From: Prevotellaceae bacterium HUN156
GTDB lineage: Bacteria; Bacteroidota; Bacteroidia; Bacteroidales; Bacteroidaceae
Assembly: GCA_900119285.1 (NCBI GenBank)
Contig: FPIT01000011.1
Coordinates: forward strand, 53,702-117,701
Length of the DNA: 64,000 bases
Direction: 5' to 3'
Part shown: one piece after another, positions 48,897 to 57,976 of the stretch
Numbering within the stretch: the stretch's first letter is position 1
How the letters are laid out: each line of letters opens with the position of its first letter
Notes under the pieces: generated by a model
What the model saw: only the letters and a program-made list of their open reading frames with translations
Databases searched by the model: none
Told to the model about the DNA's origin: nothing
Translations under genes and position numbers: made by a program

Positions 48897-48925
48897 TAAC
48901 TTGAATGTAATACCAGAATAAGAAA

Positions 48926-50443
48926 ATGAAAAGAATATTGCTCCTTCCCCTCTTGTTTTTAGTACTTACAGCCCATGCTGATGAGGCTATGCAGTTGTAT
49001 GAGGCAAGCGGAAAATACTATGATAATCAGAAGTATGATAGTGCTGTTATCATGGGTGAACGAGCATTACCTCTGCTACGTCAAAAAGGGATGAAAAGCG
49101 AGGAGGCCGATGAGCTGAGCATCCTTTCGGTGTGCTGTATGCGACAGTCTGAATACGATAAGGCTTTACAATATGCCAAAGCATGTAATCAGCTTGATCG
49201 CGAAAGCGGTGATGCCGAGCGTATTAGTTCTTCATTGAATACTATTGGTAGCATCTATGTGGCAGCTAAGCAGCCACAAGAGGCGATGAGATATCTGAAA
49301 CAGGCTCTGCAATATGCCGAGAAGACAGGAAGTAACGCTCGTATTGCCCTAACCTGTGGATCGCTTGCTGAGACCGAGTTCTCGCAGAAACATTATGATG
49401 AGGCTATACGCTACATTGATAGAGCTATCCAGTTGGAGCGTGAAGAAGGACGAGAGGCCAAGCTGCGCGTCCGTCTATCGCAGAAAGCAACCATCCTTGT
49501 AGGTACTGGCAAGCGACAGGAAGCTGTGGAAATATTCGATAGTATCATTCCCTATTTTCGTACGACGGGCAACCATCAGTCGTTGGCCATTTCACTAAAT
49601 AAGGCTGGTCAAGCCTTACTCGAAATGTGTGAGGATACCAAGTCTGAGGCAAAACTGCGACGAGCTGTTGACTATTTCCGTGAGTCATCCCTGCTATGTC
49701 GGGATATGGATAACCCCTTCAATGAGATGCAGGCACGTCGCGGACTCTATCAGGCGCTATGGTCGCTCAATCCGGATAGTGCGCGTATAGAGTTGGAAGC
49801 TTTCAATCAGTTGAAGGATTCGCTCTACAACCAAGCCTCGGCAGAGACCTTAGCCCGATATAATGCCGAGTTCGGCGTGGATGAGTTGCAGGAAGAGAAT
49901 ACATCTATGCGTCGTCTATATACCTATATTATTATTGTGGGAGTCGTGTTGCTCGTGTTGGCAGTGTTTATGGTTATACGCCAACGCAAGTTAACAGCGT
50001 TGCAACGTCAACGATTAAGTGAGGTTACATTGACACTCGATGAGTTGCGTCAGCGATATGAGCACGCAATAACTGCTAATGATGATGAAGAGGAAAAAGA
50101 CGAGTTGACAGAACGGGACAAGGACTTCCTGACAAAGACGATGAGCATCATCACGGAGCAATTGGAAAATAATCATGTAAATATTGATGAGTTAGCTTCT
50201 GCCTTAGCCATGAGCACCTCACAGTTCCGTCGACGTCTGACTGCCATTACTGGTGAGACACCACAGAACTATATCACCAACATTCGTATGCAGAAGGCTC
50301 GTTACCTGCTTGACACACAATCTGAACTCTCCATACTTGAGATTGCTTTACGTTGTGGTTATGATGACCAGTCAAGTTTTACCCGTGCATTTAAGCGTTT
50401 CTTTGGTATAACTCCCAGCAACTATCTACAGAAAAACAACTAA
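48926..50443 (+). CDS. Membrane-bound TPR sensor with AraC-type DNA-binding domain
   Basis: The 505-residue protein: signal peptide (MKRILLLPLLFLVLTAHA); six or so TPR units (about 20-300) in the periplasm; one transmembrane helix (YIIIVGVVLLVLAVFMVI, ~335-352); a coiled-coil linker; and a C-terminal AraC HTH (about 410-505; ISILEIALRCGYDDQSSFTRA-like with FKRFFGITPSNYL). This layout resembles the membrane-anchored regulators of Bacteroidetes (hybrid two-component analogues without a kinase). It may sense a periplasmic protein and control the two genes just downstream, which have a direct repeat suited to AraC binding. Confidence 0.88.
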   Translation: MKRILLLPLLFLVLTAHADEAMQLYEASGKYYDNQKYDSAVIMGERALPLLRQKGMKSEEADELSILSVCCMRQSEYDKALQYAKACNQLDRESGDAERISSSLNTIGSIYVAAKQPQEAMRYLKQALQYAEKTGSNARIALTCGSLAETEFSQKHYDEAIRYIDRAIQLEREEGREAKLRVRLSQKATILVGTGKRQEAVEIFDSIIPYFRTTGNHQSLAISLNKAGQALLEMCEDTKSEAKLRRAVDYFRESSLLCRDMDNPFNEMQARRGLYQALWSLNPDSARIELEAFNQLKDSLYNQASAETLARYNAEFGVDELQEENTSMRRLYTYIIIVGVVLLVLAVFMVIRQRKLTALQRQRLSEVTLTLDELRQRYEHAITANDDEEEKDELTERDKDFLTKTMSIITEQLENNHVNIDELASALAMSTSQFRRRLTAITGETPQNYITNIRMQKARYLLDTQSELSILEIALRCGYDDQSSFTRAFKRFFGITPSNYLQKNN

Positions 50444-50462
50444 AATAGGCATTTTGTAAGGC

Positions 50463-50492
50463 TCTGCACAAGTTTTGGCAGATTCTGCACAA
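50463..50492 (+). promoter_or_regulatory. Direct repeat TCTGCACAA, 21 bp apart, candidate AraC operator
   Basis: TCTGCACAA occurs at 50463-50471 and 50484-50492, exactly two helical turns apart, upstream of a TAACTTTG -7 element (near 50513-50520) that lacks a good -33 box. Positioned just after the AraC-type regulator and before the small gene. Confidence 0.6.
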
Positions 50493-50544
50493 CGTCCAAA
50501 CGGGGTTTCATCGTAACTTTGCAACCGAAATCAAAGTTTGACGC

Positions 50545-50697
50545 ATGAAACCTCGTAACAGCAAAATTTCCGCTATACAGCACCAAGCCAGGTGCTATAC
50601 ACAGGAGCAGATGCGTTTGCTCTTGTGCATGCGTGATATGGTAAAAACCGAGGTGAAAAAAGAAGTTGCGCGACAAATGGAGATGTACAACAAATAA
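50545..50697 (+). CDS. 50-residue basic small protein
   Basis: MKPRNSKISAIQHQARCYTQ begins this 50-codon frame, which ends EMYNK. It is strongly basic and predicted helical in the second half (EQMRLLLCMRDMVKTEV). It has its own upstream -7 element and a start close behind the candidate operator. No known family. It lies 34 bp before the secreted protein gene and may be its co-regulated partner or only a leader peptide. Confidence 0.5.
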   Translation: MKPRNSKISAIQHQARCYTQEQMRLLLCMRDMVKTEVKKEVARQMEMYNK

Positions 50698-50731
50698 ACA
50701 ACTATATTTATTCACCATTATTAAAAACGTT

Positions 50732-51556
50732 ATGAAACATTCGATTAAAATTTCAGTGATGGCTATCGTAGCCATGTTTGCATTCAACAATGTTGCAAAT
50801 GCTCAGTTTGGTGCTCTGAAGAAGATAGCCAAGAAGGCTGTAGAGAACACAGTAAAGGAAACTGTGAAAGAAACCGTGAACGAGACCGTAAACAATGCGG
50901 CTTCAACTGTAACGAGTGCAGAGACTACTGCTGCTCCTAGTGAGGCTGCTGTCATGAATCAGGGCAGAACTGGTGCTTCAGCGCCTGCCGTAATGACTGT
51001 AGGAAGTGCTCCTACAACAAAGAGTAAGAAAGTGCAGGTAATTGCCTACGATCCTAACTACAACCTGAAGAAGAATGAAACGATGCTGACCTTTACACTG
51101 CCTGGTACAGATAAGAAGGTGATGGCTATTGTTCCTGCAAGCTATACTGTAAAGTCATACGAGGCTTTCGAAGGTCAGGCATGGGATGACAAGAAATTTA
51201 TGGAGCGTGCTAAGGCTGCCATCGAAAAGAAATATCCCACACCAGATAATGCAAGAAAGGGACAGTTGAAGGCTAAGCTGGCTGAGATTGGAACAAGAGA
51301 CGAGAACTGGCTTTACTCTCGCAACAGCTTTGGAAGAATCTTGGATCGCTATATCCGCGTCTATGCTGTCTATGAGTTTGAAGATGGTGAGGTATATCTG
51401 ACCGAGTTCTATGCTGTACAGAACTACAATGGTAGTGGTTACGATGATAAGATTGTAGTGAACTACTCTTCACGTTATGGTGATGTGAAGTATTCTATCG
51501 AGAAGTGGGAAGCTAAGACAGACATCTTCACTTCAAAGATTGGTGGCGCAAAGTAA
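50732..51556 (+). CDS. Secreted protein of unknown function with Glu/Thr/Val-rich helical repeat
   Basis: The ~274-residue protein: signal peptide MKHSIKISVMAIVAMFAFNN ending ANA; a helical repeat KKAVENTVKETVKETVNETV (amphipathic 4-residue ETVK repeat, about 30-52); a low-complexity Ser/Thr/Ala linker; then a C-terminal domain (about 95-274) with no recognised family. It is downstream of the AraC-type sensor, and could be an exported target of it. Terminator follows at 51600. Confidence 0.72.
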   Translation: MKHSIKISVMAIVAMFAFNNVANAQFGALKKIAKKAVENTVKETVKETVNETVNNAASTVTSAETTAAPSEAAVMNQGRTGASAPAVMTVGSAPTTKSKKVQVIAYDPNYNLKKNETMLTFTLPGTDKKVMAIVPASYTVKSYEAFEGQAWDDKKFMERAKAAIEKKYPTPDNARKGQLKAKLAEIGTRDENWLYSRNSFGRILDRYIRVYAVYEFEDGEVYLTEFYAVQNYNGSGYDDKIVVNYSSRYGDVKYSIEKWEAKTDIFTSKIGGAK

Positions 51557-51599
51557 TTATTAGGTGTGGCTAAAGCATAGAATGGTCCCTTGTGGACAC

Positions 51600-51631
51600 A
51601 AAGAAAGGGAAGCAAGCGCTTCCCTTTCTTT
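51600..51631. terminator. Bidirectional 14-bp-stem terminator
   Basis: AAAGAAAGGGAAGC pairs perfectly with GCTTCCCTTTCTTT around AAGC. It separates the converging secreted-protein and acyl-CoA ligase genes. Confidence 0.88.
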
Positions 51632-51652
51632 CGATTATAGATGGTCTTGTTT

Positions 51653-53320
51653 TTATTTCTCCGCATCCTTCTGTCGAATCTCCACGCGACGAATCTTACC
51701 AGAGATAGTCTTTGGCAGTTCGTCAACGAACTCAACAATACGTGGATACTTATACGGAGCAGTCTCCTTCTTGACATGTTGCTGCAACTCTTTTACGAGG
51801 TCGTCGCCAGCTTTGTCTTTCCATTCCTTACCGAGAACGACAGTAGCTTTCACTACCATTCCACGGATGTCATCAGGAACACCAGTGATGGCGCACTCTA
51901 CAACAGCGGGGTGAGTCATCAGCGCACTCTCTACCTCGAACGGACCGATGCGATAACCTGAAGACTTGATGACATCATCGATACGGCCTTCAAACCAGTA
52001 GTAGCCATCTTCATCGCGCCAAGCCATATCACCAGTATGGTAGATGCCGTCGTGCCATGCCTCGCGAGTCTTTTCCTCGTCGCGATAGTAGCCCTTGAAG
52101 AGACCTACGGGCTTCTTGTCGCCTACGCGAATAACAATTTCTCCCTTCTCACCATCTTCGCAAGGCGTACCATCGGCACGTAGTAAATCGATGTTGTATT
52201 GTGCATTAGGAATGCCCATAGAACCGGGCTTGGGCTTCATCCATGGGAATGTGCCCAGTGTCATGGTGGTTTCCGTTTGTCCGAAACCTTCCATCATCAT
52301 GATACCGGTTTTCTCCTTAAACTTGTCGAATACGGCAGGGTTAAGTGCCTCACCGGCAGTAGTGCAGTATTCAAGGCTTGAGAGATCGTACTTGCCCAAA
52401 TCCTCACGAATCATAAAGCGATAGATAGTGGGAGGTGCGCAGAAACTGGTTACCTTATATTTCTCTATCTGGCGCAGCAGTGTGTCGGCATTGAACTTCT
52501 CGTGGTCGAAGACGAATACCGTAGCTCCGGCAAACCACTGACCATAGAACTTACCCCATACAGCCTTACCCCAACCAGTATCGGCAACAGTAAGGTGGAG
52601 TGAACCTTCGTGCAGGTTGTGCCAGAATACACCCGTAGTCAGATGGCCCATAGCATAGAGATAGTCGTGAGCCACCATCTTAGGTTCTCCGCTGGTACCA
52701 CTCGTGAAGTACATCAGCATGGTATCATCGTTGCTATTGACAAAGGCTGGTTTCTGGAACTTAGGAGCCAGTTTCCATTCGCTCTGCCAATCATGGAAAC
52801 CTTCGGGGATGGGCTTGCCATGGTCGGTGATGGCGATATACTGTTTGACAGTAGGACTCTCGGGCATAGCAGCCTGAATCTGACTGACTACATAAGCATC
52901 ATCTACACAGATGATAGCCTTGACACTGGCACGCGTGTTGCGATATACAATGTCGTGCTTGGTCAGCATGTGGGTGGCTGGAATCACGATGGCACCAATC
53001 TTATGAAGTGCCAACATCACTACCCACCACTCGTAGCGACGCTTCAGGATGAGCATCACAGGGTCGTTTTTGCCGATGCCCAATGACTGCAGATAGCTGG
53101 CAGCCTGGTCGCTTTGCTCTTTCAGTTGACCGTAGGTGGTGCGAATTTCTTCTCCTAGATCGTTTGTCCACAGGATAGCAAGTTTATCGGGAGCCTCTGC
53201 AGCCCATGCATCCATTACATCGTAGGCAAAGTTAAAATTCTCTGGAATGATAAACTCCAGATTCTTATTATAATCTTCTACAGAAGTGAACTTAGTCTGT
53301 TTTAAAAATCTCTCAATCAT
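51653..53320 (-). CDS. AMP-binding acyl-CoA synthetase (medium-chain/acetyl-like)
   Basis: The 555-residue ANL enzyme has the P-loop YFTSGTSGEPKMV, the AMP site CTTAGEALNP and GFGQTETTMTLG, the hinge YHTGDMAWRDEDGYYWFEGR and the late Lys in LPKTISGKIRRVE. It activates a carboxylate with ATP and CoA. The sequence is like bacterial ACSM-type ligases rather than the ~650-residue acetyl-CoA synthetase. It lies 33 bp after the XRE/cupin gene, so is likely controlled by it. Confidence 0.88.
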   Translation of the reverse strand: MIERFLKQTKFTSVEDYNKNLEFIIPENFNFAYDVMDAWAAEAPDKLAILWTNDLGEEIRTTYGQLKEQSDQAASYLQSLGIGKNDPVMLILKRRYEWWVVMLALHKIGAIVIPATHMLTKHDIVYRNTRASVKAIICVDDAYVVSQIQAAMPESPTVKQYIAITDHGKPIPEGFHDWQSEWKLAPKFQKPAFVNSNDDTMLMYFTSGTSGEPKMVAHDYLYAMGHLTTGVFWHNLHEGSLHLTVADTGWGKAVWGKFYGQWFAGATVFVFDHEKFNADTLLRQIEKYKVTSFCAPPTIYRFMIREDLGKYDLSSLEYCTTAGEALNPAVFDKFKEKTGIMMMEGFGQTETTMTLGTFPWMKPKPGSMGIPNAQYNIDLLRADGTPCEDGEKGEIVIRVGDKKPVGLFKGYYRDEEKTREAWHDGIYHTGDMAWRDEDGYYWFEGRIDDVIKSSGYRIGPFEVESALMTHPAVVECAITGVPDDIRGMVVKATVVLGKEWKDKAGDDLVKELQQHVKKETAPYKYPRIVEFVDELPKTISGKIRRVEIRQKDAEK

Positions 53321-53352
53321 TTTTTACCTTTTTACTTTTATACCTTTTCCGT

Positions 53353-53910
53353 TTACTCAACGGTGAATGCAAGGAACTTCACAGCCTTGTCGCCTACGGC
53401 AAGCATGCCGTGTGGTTTTGTTGAATCGAAATAGATGCTGTCGCCCTCTTCGAGCATAATTGTTTTTCCTCCAATATAGAGTTCCATCTTACCCTCTAAT
53501 ACAAGGTTGAACTCCTGACCAGCGTGGGTATTCTTATAGATAGTGCGAGCACCGGGTTTAGGCTCTACTGTTACGACGAAGACGTCGGCCTTGTGATTAA
53601 CAAAGCCACTTACCAAGCTCTGATACTTGTAGGCCTTGGTGCGCTCAACGCTCATGCCCTGACCTTTGCGCACTACGAAGTACGACTTCATGTGAGGAGC
53701 CTCGGCAAACATCAGTTCCTCGGCAGACACACCATACTTGTGGGCTATCTTCATCAGGTTAGAGATGGTGATGTCCATCTCGCCTGCTTCTATCTTTTCA
53801 TATTTCTCCGTACTGATGCCAATGGTCTCAGCCATCTCGCTGACGGGGATGTCGAGCACGTCGCGCAATCCACGCAGGCGCTCTCCAATTTGTTTCAGTT
53901 GCTCTTCCAT
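53353..53910 (-). CDS. XRE-family regulator with C-terminal cupin domain
   Basis: The 185-residue protein: HTH_3 at residues 8-62 (LRGLRDVLDIPVSEMAETIG), cupin barrel at about 100-183 (KNTHAGQEFNLVLEGKMELY and FDSTKPHGMLAV). Such regulators sense a small carboxylate and usually control the neighbouring gene, here the acyl-CoA synthetase. It is preceded by proC. Confidence 0.88.
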   Translation of the reverse strand: MEEQLKQIGERLRGLRDVLDIPVSEMAETIGISTEKYEKIEAGEMDITISNLMKIAHKYGVSAEELMFAEAPHMKSYFVVRKGQGMSVERTKAYKYQSLVSGFVNHKADVFVVTVEPKPGARTIYKNTHAGQEFNLVLEGKMELYIGGKTIMLEEGDSIYFDSTKPHGMLAVGDKAVKFLAFTVE

Positions 53911-54016
53911 ATCTTCAATGTTTTTATTTTCTTGAAGGAGTCAACGGGAGTTGTTGGGAGTTAACAGGATTTATTGGACGAGTGTTCTGCCGTAAGACTA
54001 TTGTCCTTTAACTCCA

Positions 54017-54055
54017 CGAGCCATCGGCTCGTTAACTTCCGCGGTCAAGGACCGC
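54017..54055. repeat. Pair of short hairpins between proC and the XRE gene
   Basis: CGAGCC-ATC-GGCTCG (54017-54031) and GCGGTC-AAG-GACCGC (54041-54055) sit in a segment also bounded by inverted AACTCC motifs (53945-53951 and 54067-54072). The design (6-bp stem, 3-nt loop, AACTCC flanks) looks like a small repetitive element; only this copy is in the window. Confidence 0.55.
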
Positions 54056-54084
54056 TAACTACCTTTTAACTCCGATATTCACTC

Positions 54085-54873
54085 TTACTTTGCTCCTGCC
54101 TTCAGTCCACGGATTACCGAAGAGGTGAATCCTGCATGCTCCATCTCGTTGAGTCCCTTGATGGTTACTCCACCAGGAGTAGTAACGAGGTCGATGGCAG
54201 CTTCGGGATGCAAGCCTGTAGCCTGTAGCAATTCTACGGCGCCCTTCATGGTCTGCATCACTATCTGCTTGGCTTCGTCAGCCTTGAAACCCAGTTCCAC
54301 GCCGCCCTCACTGGCAGCACGGATATAGCGCATGGCATAGGCGATGCCGCAAGAGGCCAGCGTAGTGCCAGCAGCCAGATGGTTTTCGTCGGTGATAATG
54401 CTCTGGCCCATCATGTTAAACAGCGCCTTCACTTGTTCTGTCTGTTGAGGTGTTACCTCAGCGAATGGAACAATGAAGGTCATAGACTGCAACTGGGCAA
54501 TAGCAATATTGGGGATAACGAGGAAGGTGGGTATCATCTTTCCGTCTTTGCCAATCCACTCGCTGATGCTTTCAGACTTAACACCTGCTGCAACAACGAT
54601 GAGAATCTGCTTCTCGTAGTCGAGCACATCTTTAATGCTCTTCAATACCTGCTCTACGAGCCAAGGCTTGACTACTACACATACGATGTCGGCACCCTGT
54701 GCAGCCAGTTGGTTGCTGGGAGTTGCCGTAATGCCCATATCCGCAAACTTGTCGCGAGCCTCTCTTGAGGGGTCACTGATGCAGATATCCTCGTTCTTAA
54801 TATCCTTACACTTGATGAGACCTTCTGCAATGGCTCCACCCATGGCGCCAGCCCCAATAATACTTATCTTCAT
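54085..54873 (-). CDS. proC: Pyrroline-5-carboxylate reductase
   Basis: The 262-residue protein has the Rossmann start IIGAGAMGGAIAEGLI and the ProC C-terminal signature (AAIDLVTTPGGVTIKGLNEME, in part). It reduces pyrroline-5-carboxylate to proline with NAD(P)H. In Bacteroides it sits in the arginine operon next to argD, as here (9 bp gap). Confidence 0.94.
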   Translation of the reverse strand: MKISIIGAGAMGGAIAEGLIKCKDIKNEDICISDPSREARDKFADMGITATPSNQLAAQGADIVCVVVKPWLVEQVLKSIKDVLDYEKQILIVVAAGVKSESISEWIGKDGKMIPTFLVIPNIAIAQLQSMTFIVPFAEVTPQQTEQVKALFNMMGQSIITDENHLAAGTTLASCGIAYAMRYIRAASEGGVELGFKADEAKQIVMQTMKGAVELLQATGLHPEAAIDLVTTPGGVTIKGLNEMEHAGFTSSVIRGLKAGAK

Positions 54874-54881
54874 AATACTAA

Positions 54882-56036
54882 TTACTTTTCACTATTCGTT
54901 ATTCTCTTGAGAACGACGCTGAGTCGTTCGATAAACTGGTCTGCCTCGGCTTTCGTCAGACAGAGTGGTGGCAGCAGGCGCAAGATGTTCTGACCAGCAC
55001 ATCCTGTGAAGCAGTGTTCCTGATAGATGAGTGGCTGGCGCACATCCTTATGAGGAATGTCGAGCTCGATACCAATCATCAATCCGCAACCGCGTACCTC
55101 CTTAATATGTGGACTGTCTATGGCTTTCAACTGCTCCATGAGGTAGCTGCCCACCTCGTGAGCATTCTCTACAAGATGTTCTTGTTCGAAAACATCGAGC
55201 ACAGCCAGTGCTGCAGCACAAGCCAAGTGGTTGCCTCCAAACGTGGTGCCCAACTGTCCGTAGACGGGTTGGAACTCAGGCGATATCAGCACGCCGCCCA
55301 TTGGGAAACCATTGGCAATACCTTTGGCTACGGTGATGATGTCGGGTTTGATGCCCAACCACTGGTGAGCAAAGAACTTTCCGCTACGACCATAGCCACA
55401 CTGTATCTCGTCGCATATCAGTGTTACACCGAAACGCTTGCAGGCGTAAGCCAAGTCTTGTGCAAACTTCGGCGTAGCCATCTGGATACCGCCCACACCC
55501 TGGATGCACTCCAAGATAACGGCAGCCACACCGCCTCGCGACATTTCTCTTACCCAAGGCTCGATATCGTTCAGTGGCAAGAAGCGCACATGATGATTAT
55601 CATTCAGTGGGGCAATAATCTTGGGATTATTCGTTACCTCAACGGCAAGGCTCGTTCTTCCGTGGAAAGAGTGCTCGCACGAAAGGATGCGAGTGGCAGT
55701 AGGATTCTTAAACGAAGCCAACTTCAGCGCATTCTCGTTGGCCTCGGCACCACTATTGATAAGAAATAGCTGATAGTCTTCATATCCACTAATCTTACCC
55801 AATCGCTCAGCCAGTTGCTGTTGTAACTTATTGATAACAGAGTTAGAATAGAATCCCAACTGCTGCAACTGCTCATTCACCTTCTGAATATAGTGGGGGT
55901 GAGAGTGTCCTATTGAGATAACGGCATGACCACCATAAAGGTCAAGATACTCCTGATCTTTATCGTCCCATACTTTACAGCCCTTACCTTTGACAATATT
56001 CACGTCAAAAAGGGGATAGACGTCGAATAACTTCAT
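54882..56036 (-). CDS. argD: Acetyl/succinylornithine aminotransferase
   Basis: The 384-residue class-III aminotransferase has GGHAVISIGHSHP, INSGAEANENALKLA, LICDEIQCGYGRSGKFFAHQ and the PLP Lys in DIITVAKGIANGFPMG. It makes N-acyl-glutamate semialdehyde and N-acylornithine interconvert. Its minus-strand promoter lies at 56066-56096, close to the inserted repeat copy 2. Confidence 0.92.
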   Translation of the reverse strand: MKLFDVYPLFDVNIVKGKGCKVWDDKDQEYLDLYGGHAVISIGHSHPHYIQKVNEQLQQLGFYSNSVINKLQQQLAERLGKISGYEDYQLFLINSGAEANENALKLASFKNPTATRILSCEHSFHGRTSLAVEVTNNPKIIAPLNDNHHVRFLPLNDIEPWVREMSRGGVAAVILECIQGVGGIQMATPKFAQDLAYACKRFGVTLICDEIQCGYGRSGKFFAHQWLGIKPDIITVAKGIANGFPMGGVLISPEFQPVYGQLGTTFGGNHLACAAALAVLDVFEQEHLVENAHEVGSYLMEQLKAIDSPHIKEVRGCGLMIGIELDIPHKDVRQPLIYQEHCFTGCAGQNILRLLPPLCLTKAEADQFIERLSVVLKRITNSEK

Positions 56037-56065
56037 ACGCGTTTAGTCTTTATGATAATCGCATG

Positions 56066-56096
56066 CAAAGATACACTAAATATATGAGATATCCAA
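56066..56096 (-). promoter_or_regulatory. Promoter of argD-proC-XRE-ligase unit
   Basis: On the minus strand TTGG (56093-56096) and TATCTTTG (56066-56073) are spaced 19 nt; the -33 is one base off consensus. Confidence 0.6.
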
Positions 56097-56181
56097 TTTT
56101 CCTCCACCTTTTTTGCATCTTTACACACTCCGCTGCATATTCATACAAGAATAACCCACCACAATACCTTAGGTATTGCAT

Positions 56182-56779
56182 AAATAGTTTATGCGCAAAA
56201 ACATGTAACCTTCTACCATGACTGCCCTCAAATGCCGATGTACAAAGGCTTTGAGCCATGTTAATAGTTGCCGCAACTATTAACATACATCTACTTAACC
56301 ACGAATTCTCTGACCTAAAGGTGCAGAGTGTGGCGTTGCATTCTGTGTGACATTTTGAAGTATAGTACATGTATGTTAATAGTTGAGGCAACTATTAACA
56401 TACCTGAAACGCCCTGTACATCGTGGTTTGCGGTGTGTCATGTTAATAGGTTAATAGTTTTTGTGAAAACCTTTATTAGAATACAAGATTCCATTACGAG
56501 TATCTGAGAAATATAGCTAAGCCAGCTCTGAATACAGCTATCTCAACTCTGAGATAGCTGTATTTGCACTCCAATAGTGCCACTTTTGGAGTTCAATAGT
56601 TACTGTATTGGACATCAATAGTTATTGTATTGCGATGCTAAAGTGGCTCTTTCGCGAACCCTCGATTCTGAATGCAGCCTACATCCGAATAGTTTGAAGC
56701 CTGAATTCGATGAGAATTATGCGTAAATTCGAAGGGTTTGACGGCACTTTTCTCCTCGAATAATGCCGTCAAACTATTT
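56182..56779. repeat. Long non-coding repeat, copy 2
   Basis: Matches 21429-22124 from AAATAGTTTATGCGC to the TCAAACTATTT at its right end, lacking the ~100 bp at 21587-21705. The AATA-type units begin at 56510, 56531, 56553, 56573, 56595 and 56617, with spacings 21, 22, 20, 22, 22, identical to copy 1 (21857, 21878, 21900, 21920, 21942, 21964). No protein gene is credible. Confidence 0.85.
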
Positions 56780-56784
56780 CTGTG

Positions 56785-56813
56785 TGAAATATCTCGCTGA
56801 TTTCTTTTGTGTT
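56785..56813 (+). repeat. 29-bp direct repeat left of the RhuM gene
   Basis: TGAAATATCTCGCTGATTTC and the following TTTTGTGTT match 57952-57980 at 27 of 29 positions. Its TTTTG supplies the -33 box of the RhuM promoter. Confidence 0.85.
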
Positions 56814-56835
56814 GCCCTACTTTTTTGTATCTTTG
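56806..56835 (+). promoter_or_regulatory. Promoter of the RhuM gene
   Basis: TTTG (56806-56809) within the direct repeat and TATCTTTG (56828-56835) are spaced 18 nt. Confidence 0.6.
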
Positions 56836-56859
56836 CAGTCATAATCTAAAAAATAAATA

Positions 56860-57867
56860 ATGGCACAAAATAACAAAGAAATCATCCCCATGCAAGATGA
56901 AATAGTACTTTACCAATCAGAAGATGGTAAAGTGAAAGTAGATGTGTTATTTCAGAATGAAACGGTATGGTTGACACAAGAACAAATGGCAATGCTGTTT
57001 GGAAAGTCAAGGTCAACAATCAATGAGCATGTAAAAAATATTTTTCAAGAGGGAGAGTTGCAAGAAAGTAATAGTATGAGAAAATTCGGAAATTCCGAAT
57101 TTTCTATGAAACCGACCTATTACTATAATCTTGATGTCATTATTTCCGTAGGTTATCGAGTAAAGTCTCGTCAAGGTACTATGTTCCGTATTTGGGCGAC
57201 TCAGAGACTGCGCGACTATATCATTCGTGGCTATGCTTTGAATGAGGAGCGTTTCAAGAAAGGTTCTTCGATGAACTATTTCCGCGAACTGATTGAGAAA
57301 ATCAGGGAAATCCGTTTAGAAGAAAAAGTGTTCTATCAGCAAATCAAGGATATTTATAAGACAAGTATAGACTACGACCCATCAGACGAGATAACCATAC
57401 AGTTCTTTAAGGAAATACAAAATAAATTGTTGTGGGCTGTGAGTGAAAAGACAGCAGCAGAATTGGTGTATTACAGAGCTAATGCTTCCCTTCCGATGAT
57501 GGGATTGACCTCTACAAGTGCTTTAGAGAAAGTAAGAAAACAAGATATTCTGGTTGGAAAGAACTATCTGAATCAAGAGGAATTACAAGCTTTAAAACTC
57601 ATAGTAGAACAATATCTGGCATACGCAGAAGCTCAAGCATTGGCTCATCGACCAATGTACATGAAAGATTGGAAAGATCGCTTGGATGTCATTCTAAAAC
57701 TGAATGAACGCAATGTATTGGAGGGTCCAGGAAAAATATCGCATGAATTGGCTAAGCAGAAAGCTGAAACAGAGTATAGCAAATACAAGGAGATAGAAAA
57801 AGAACAAATACATATAGAGAGTATTAAAGAATTGGACCAAGATATCAAATCCTTAAAAGGAAAGTAG
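56860..57867 (+). CDS. RhuM-family protein
   Basis: The 335-residue protein begins with a region like phage/mobile-element RhuM proteins: LYQSEDGKVKVDVLFQNETVW, then LTQEQMAMLFGKSRSTINEH (HTH-like). The RhuM core contains YYNLDVIISVGYRVKSRQGT and RIWATQRLRDYIIRGYALNE. RhuM is found in pathogenicity islands and other variable loci and is sometimes thought to be defence-related; its reaction is unknown. It is a single-gene unit with its own promoter and terminator, bounded by 29-bp direct repeats, and GC content lower than its neighbours, consistent with acquisition. Confidence 0.88.
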   Translation: MAQNNKEIIPMQDEIVLYQSEDGKVKVDVLFQNETVWLTQEQMAMLFGKSRSTINEHVKNIFQEGELQESNSMRKFGNSEFSMKPTYYYNLDVIISVGYRVKSRQGTMFRIWATQRLRDYIIRGYALNEERFKKGSSMNYFRELIEKIREIRLEEKVFYQQIKDIYKTSIDYDPSDEITIQFFKEIQNKLLWAVSEKTAAELVYYRANASLPMMGLTSTSALEKVRKQDILVGKNYLNQEELQALKLIVEQYLAYAEAQALAHRPMYMKDWKDRLDVILKLNERNVLEGPGKISHELAKQKAETEYSKYKEIEKEQIHIESIKELDQDIKSLKGK

Positions 57868-57932
57868 TATGAACGCTCTTTATTAACAGTAAAAGGCTAT
57901 TGACAACAAAAATAGAATATCACATTCTATAT

Positions 57933-57976
57933 ATCAGCGAGGTGTTCCTAATGAAATACCTCGCTGATTTCTTTTG
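57933..57976 (+). terminator. Terminator of the RhuM gene
   Basis: ATCAGCGAGGT (57933-57943) pairs perfectly with ACCTCGCTGAT (57958-57968), followed by TTCTTTTG. Its 3' arm and tail are the right-hand copy of the 29-bp direct repeat. Confidence 0.85.

Noticed and set aside
56050..56391. 113-residue minus-strand frame
   Set aside because: It spans the argD promoter and the palindromes of repeat copy 2, whose sequence is the same in copy 1 where the frame is broken.
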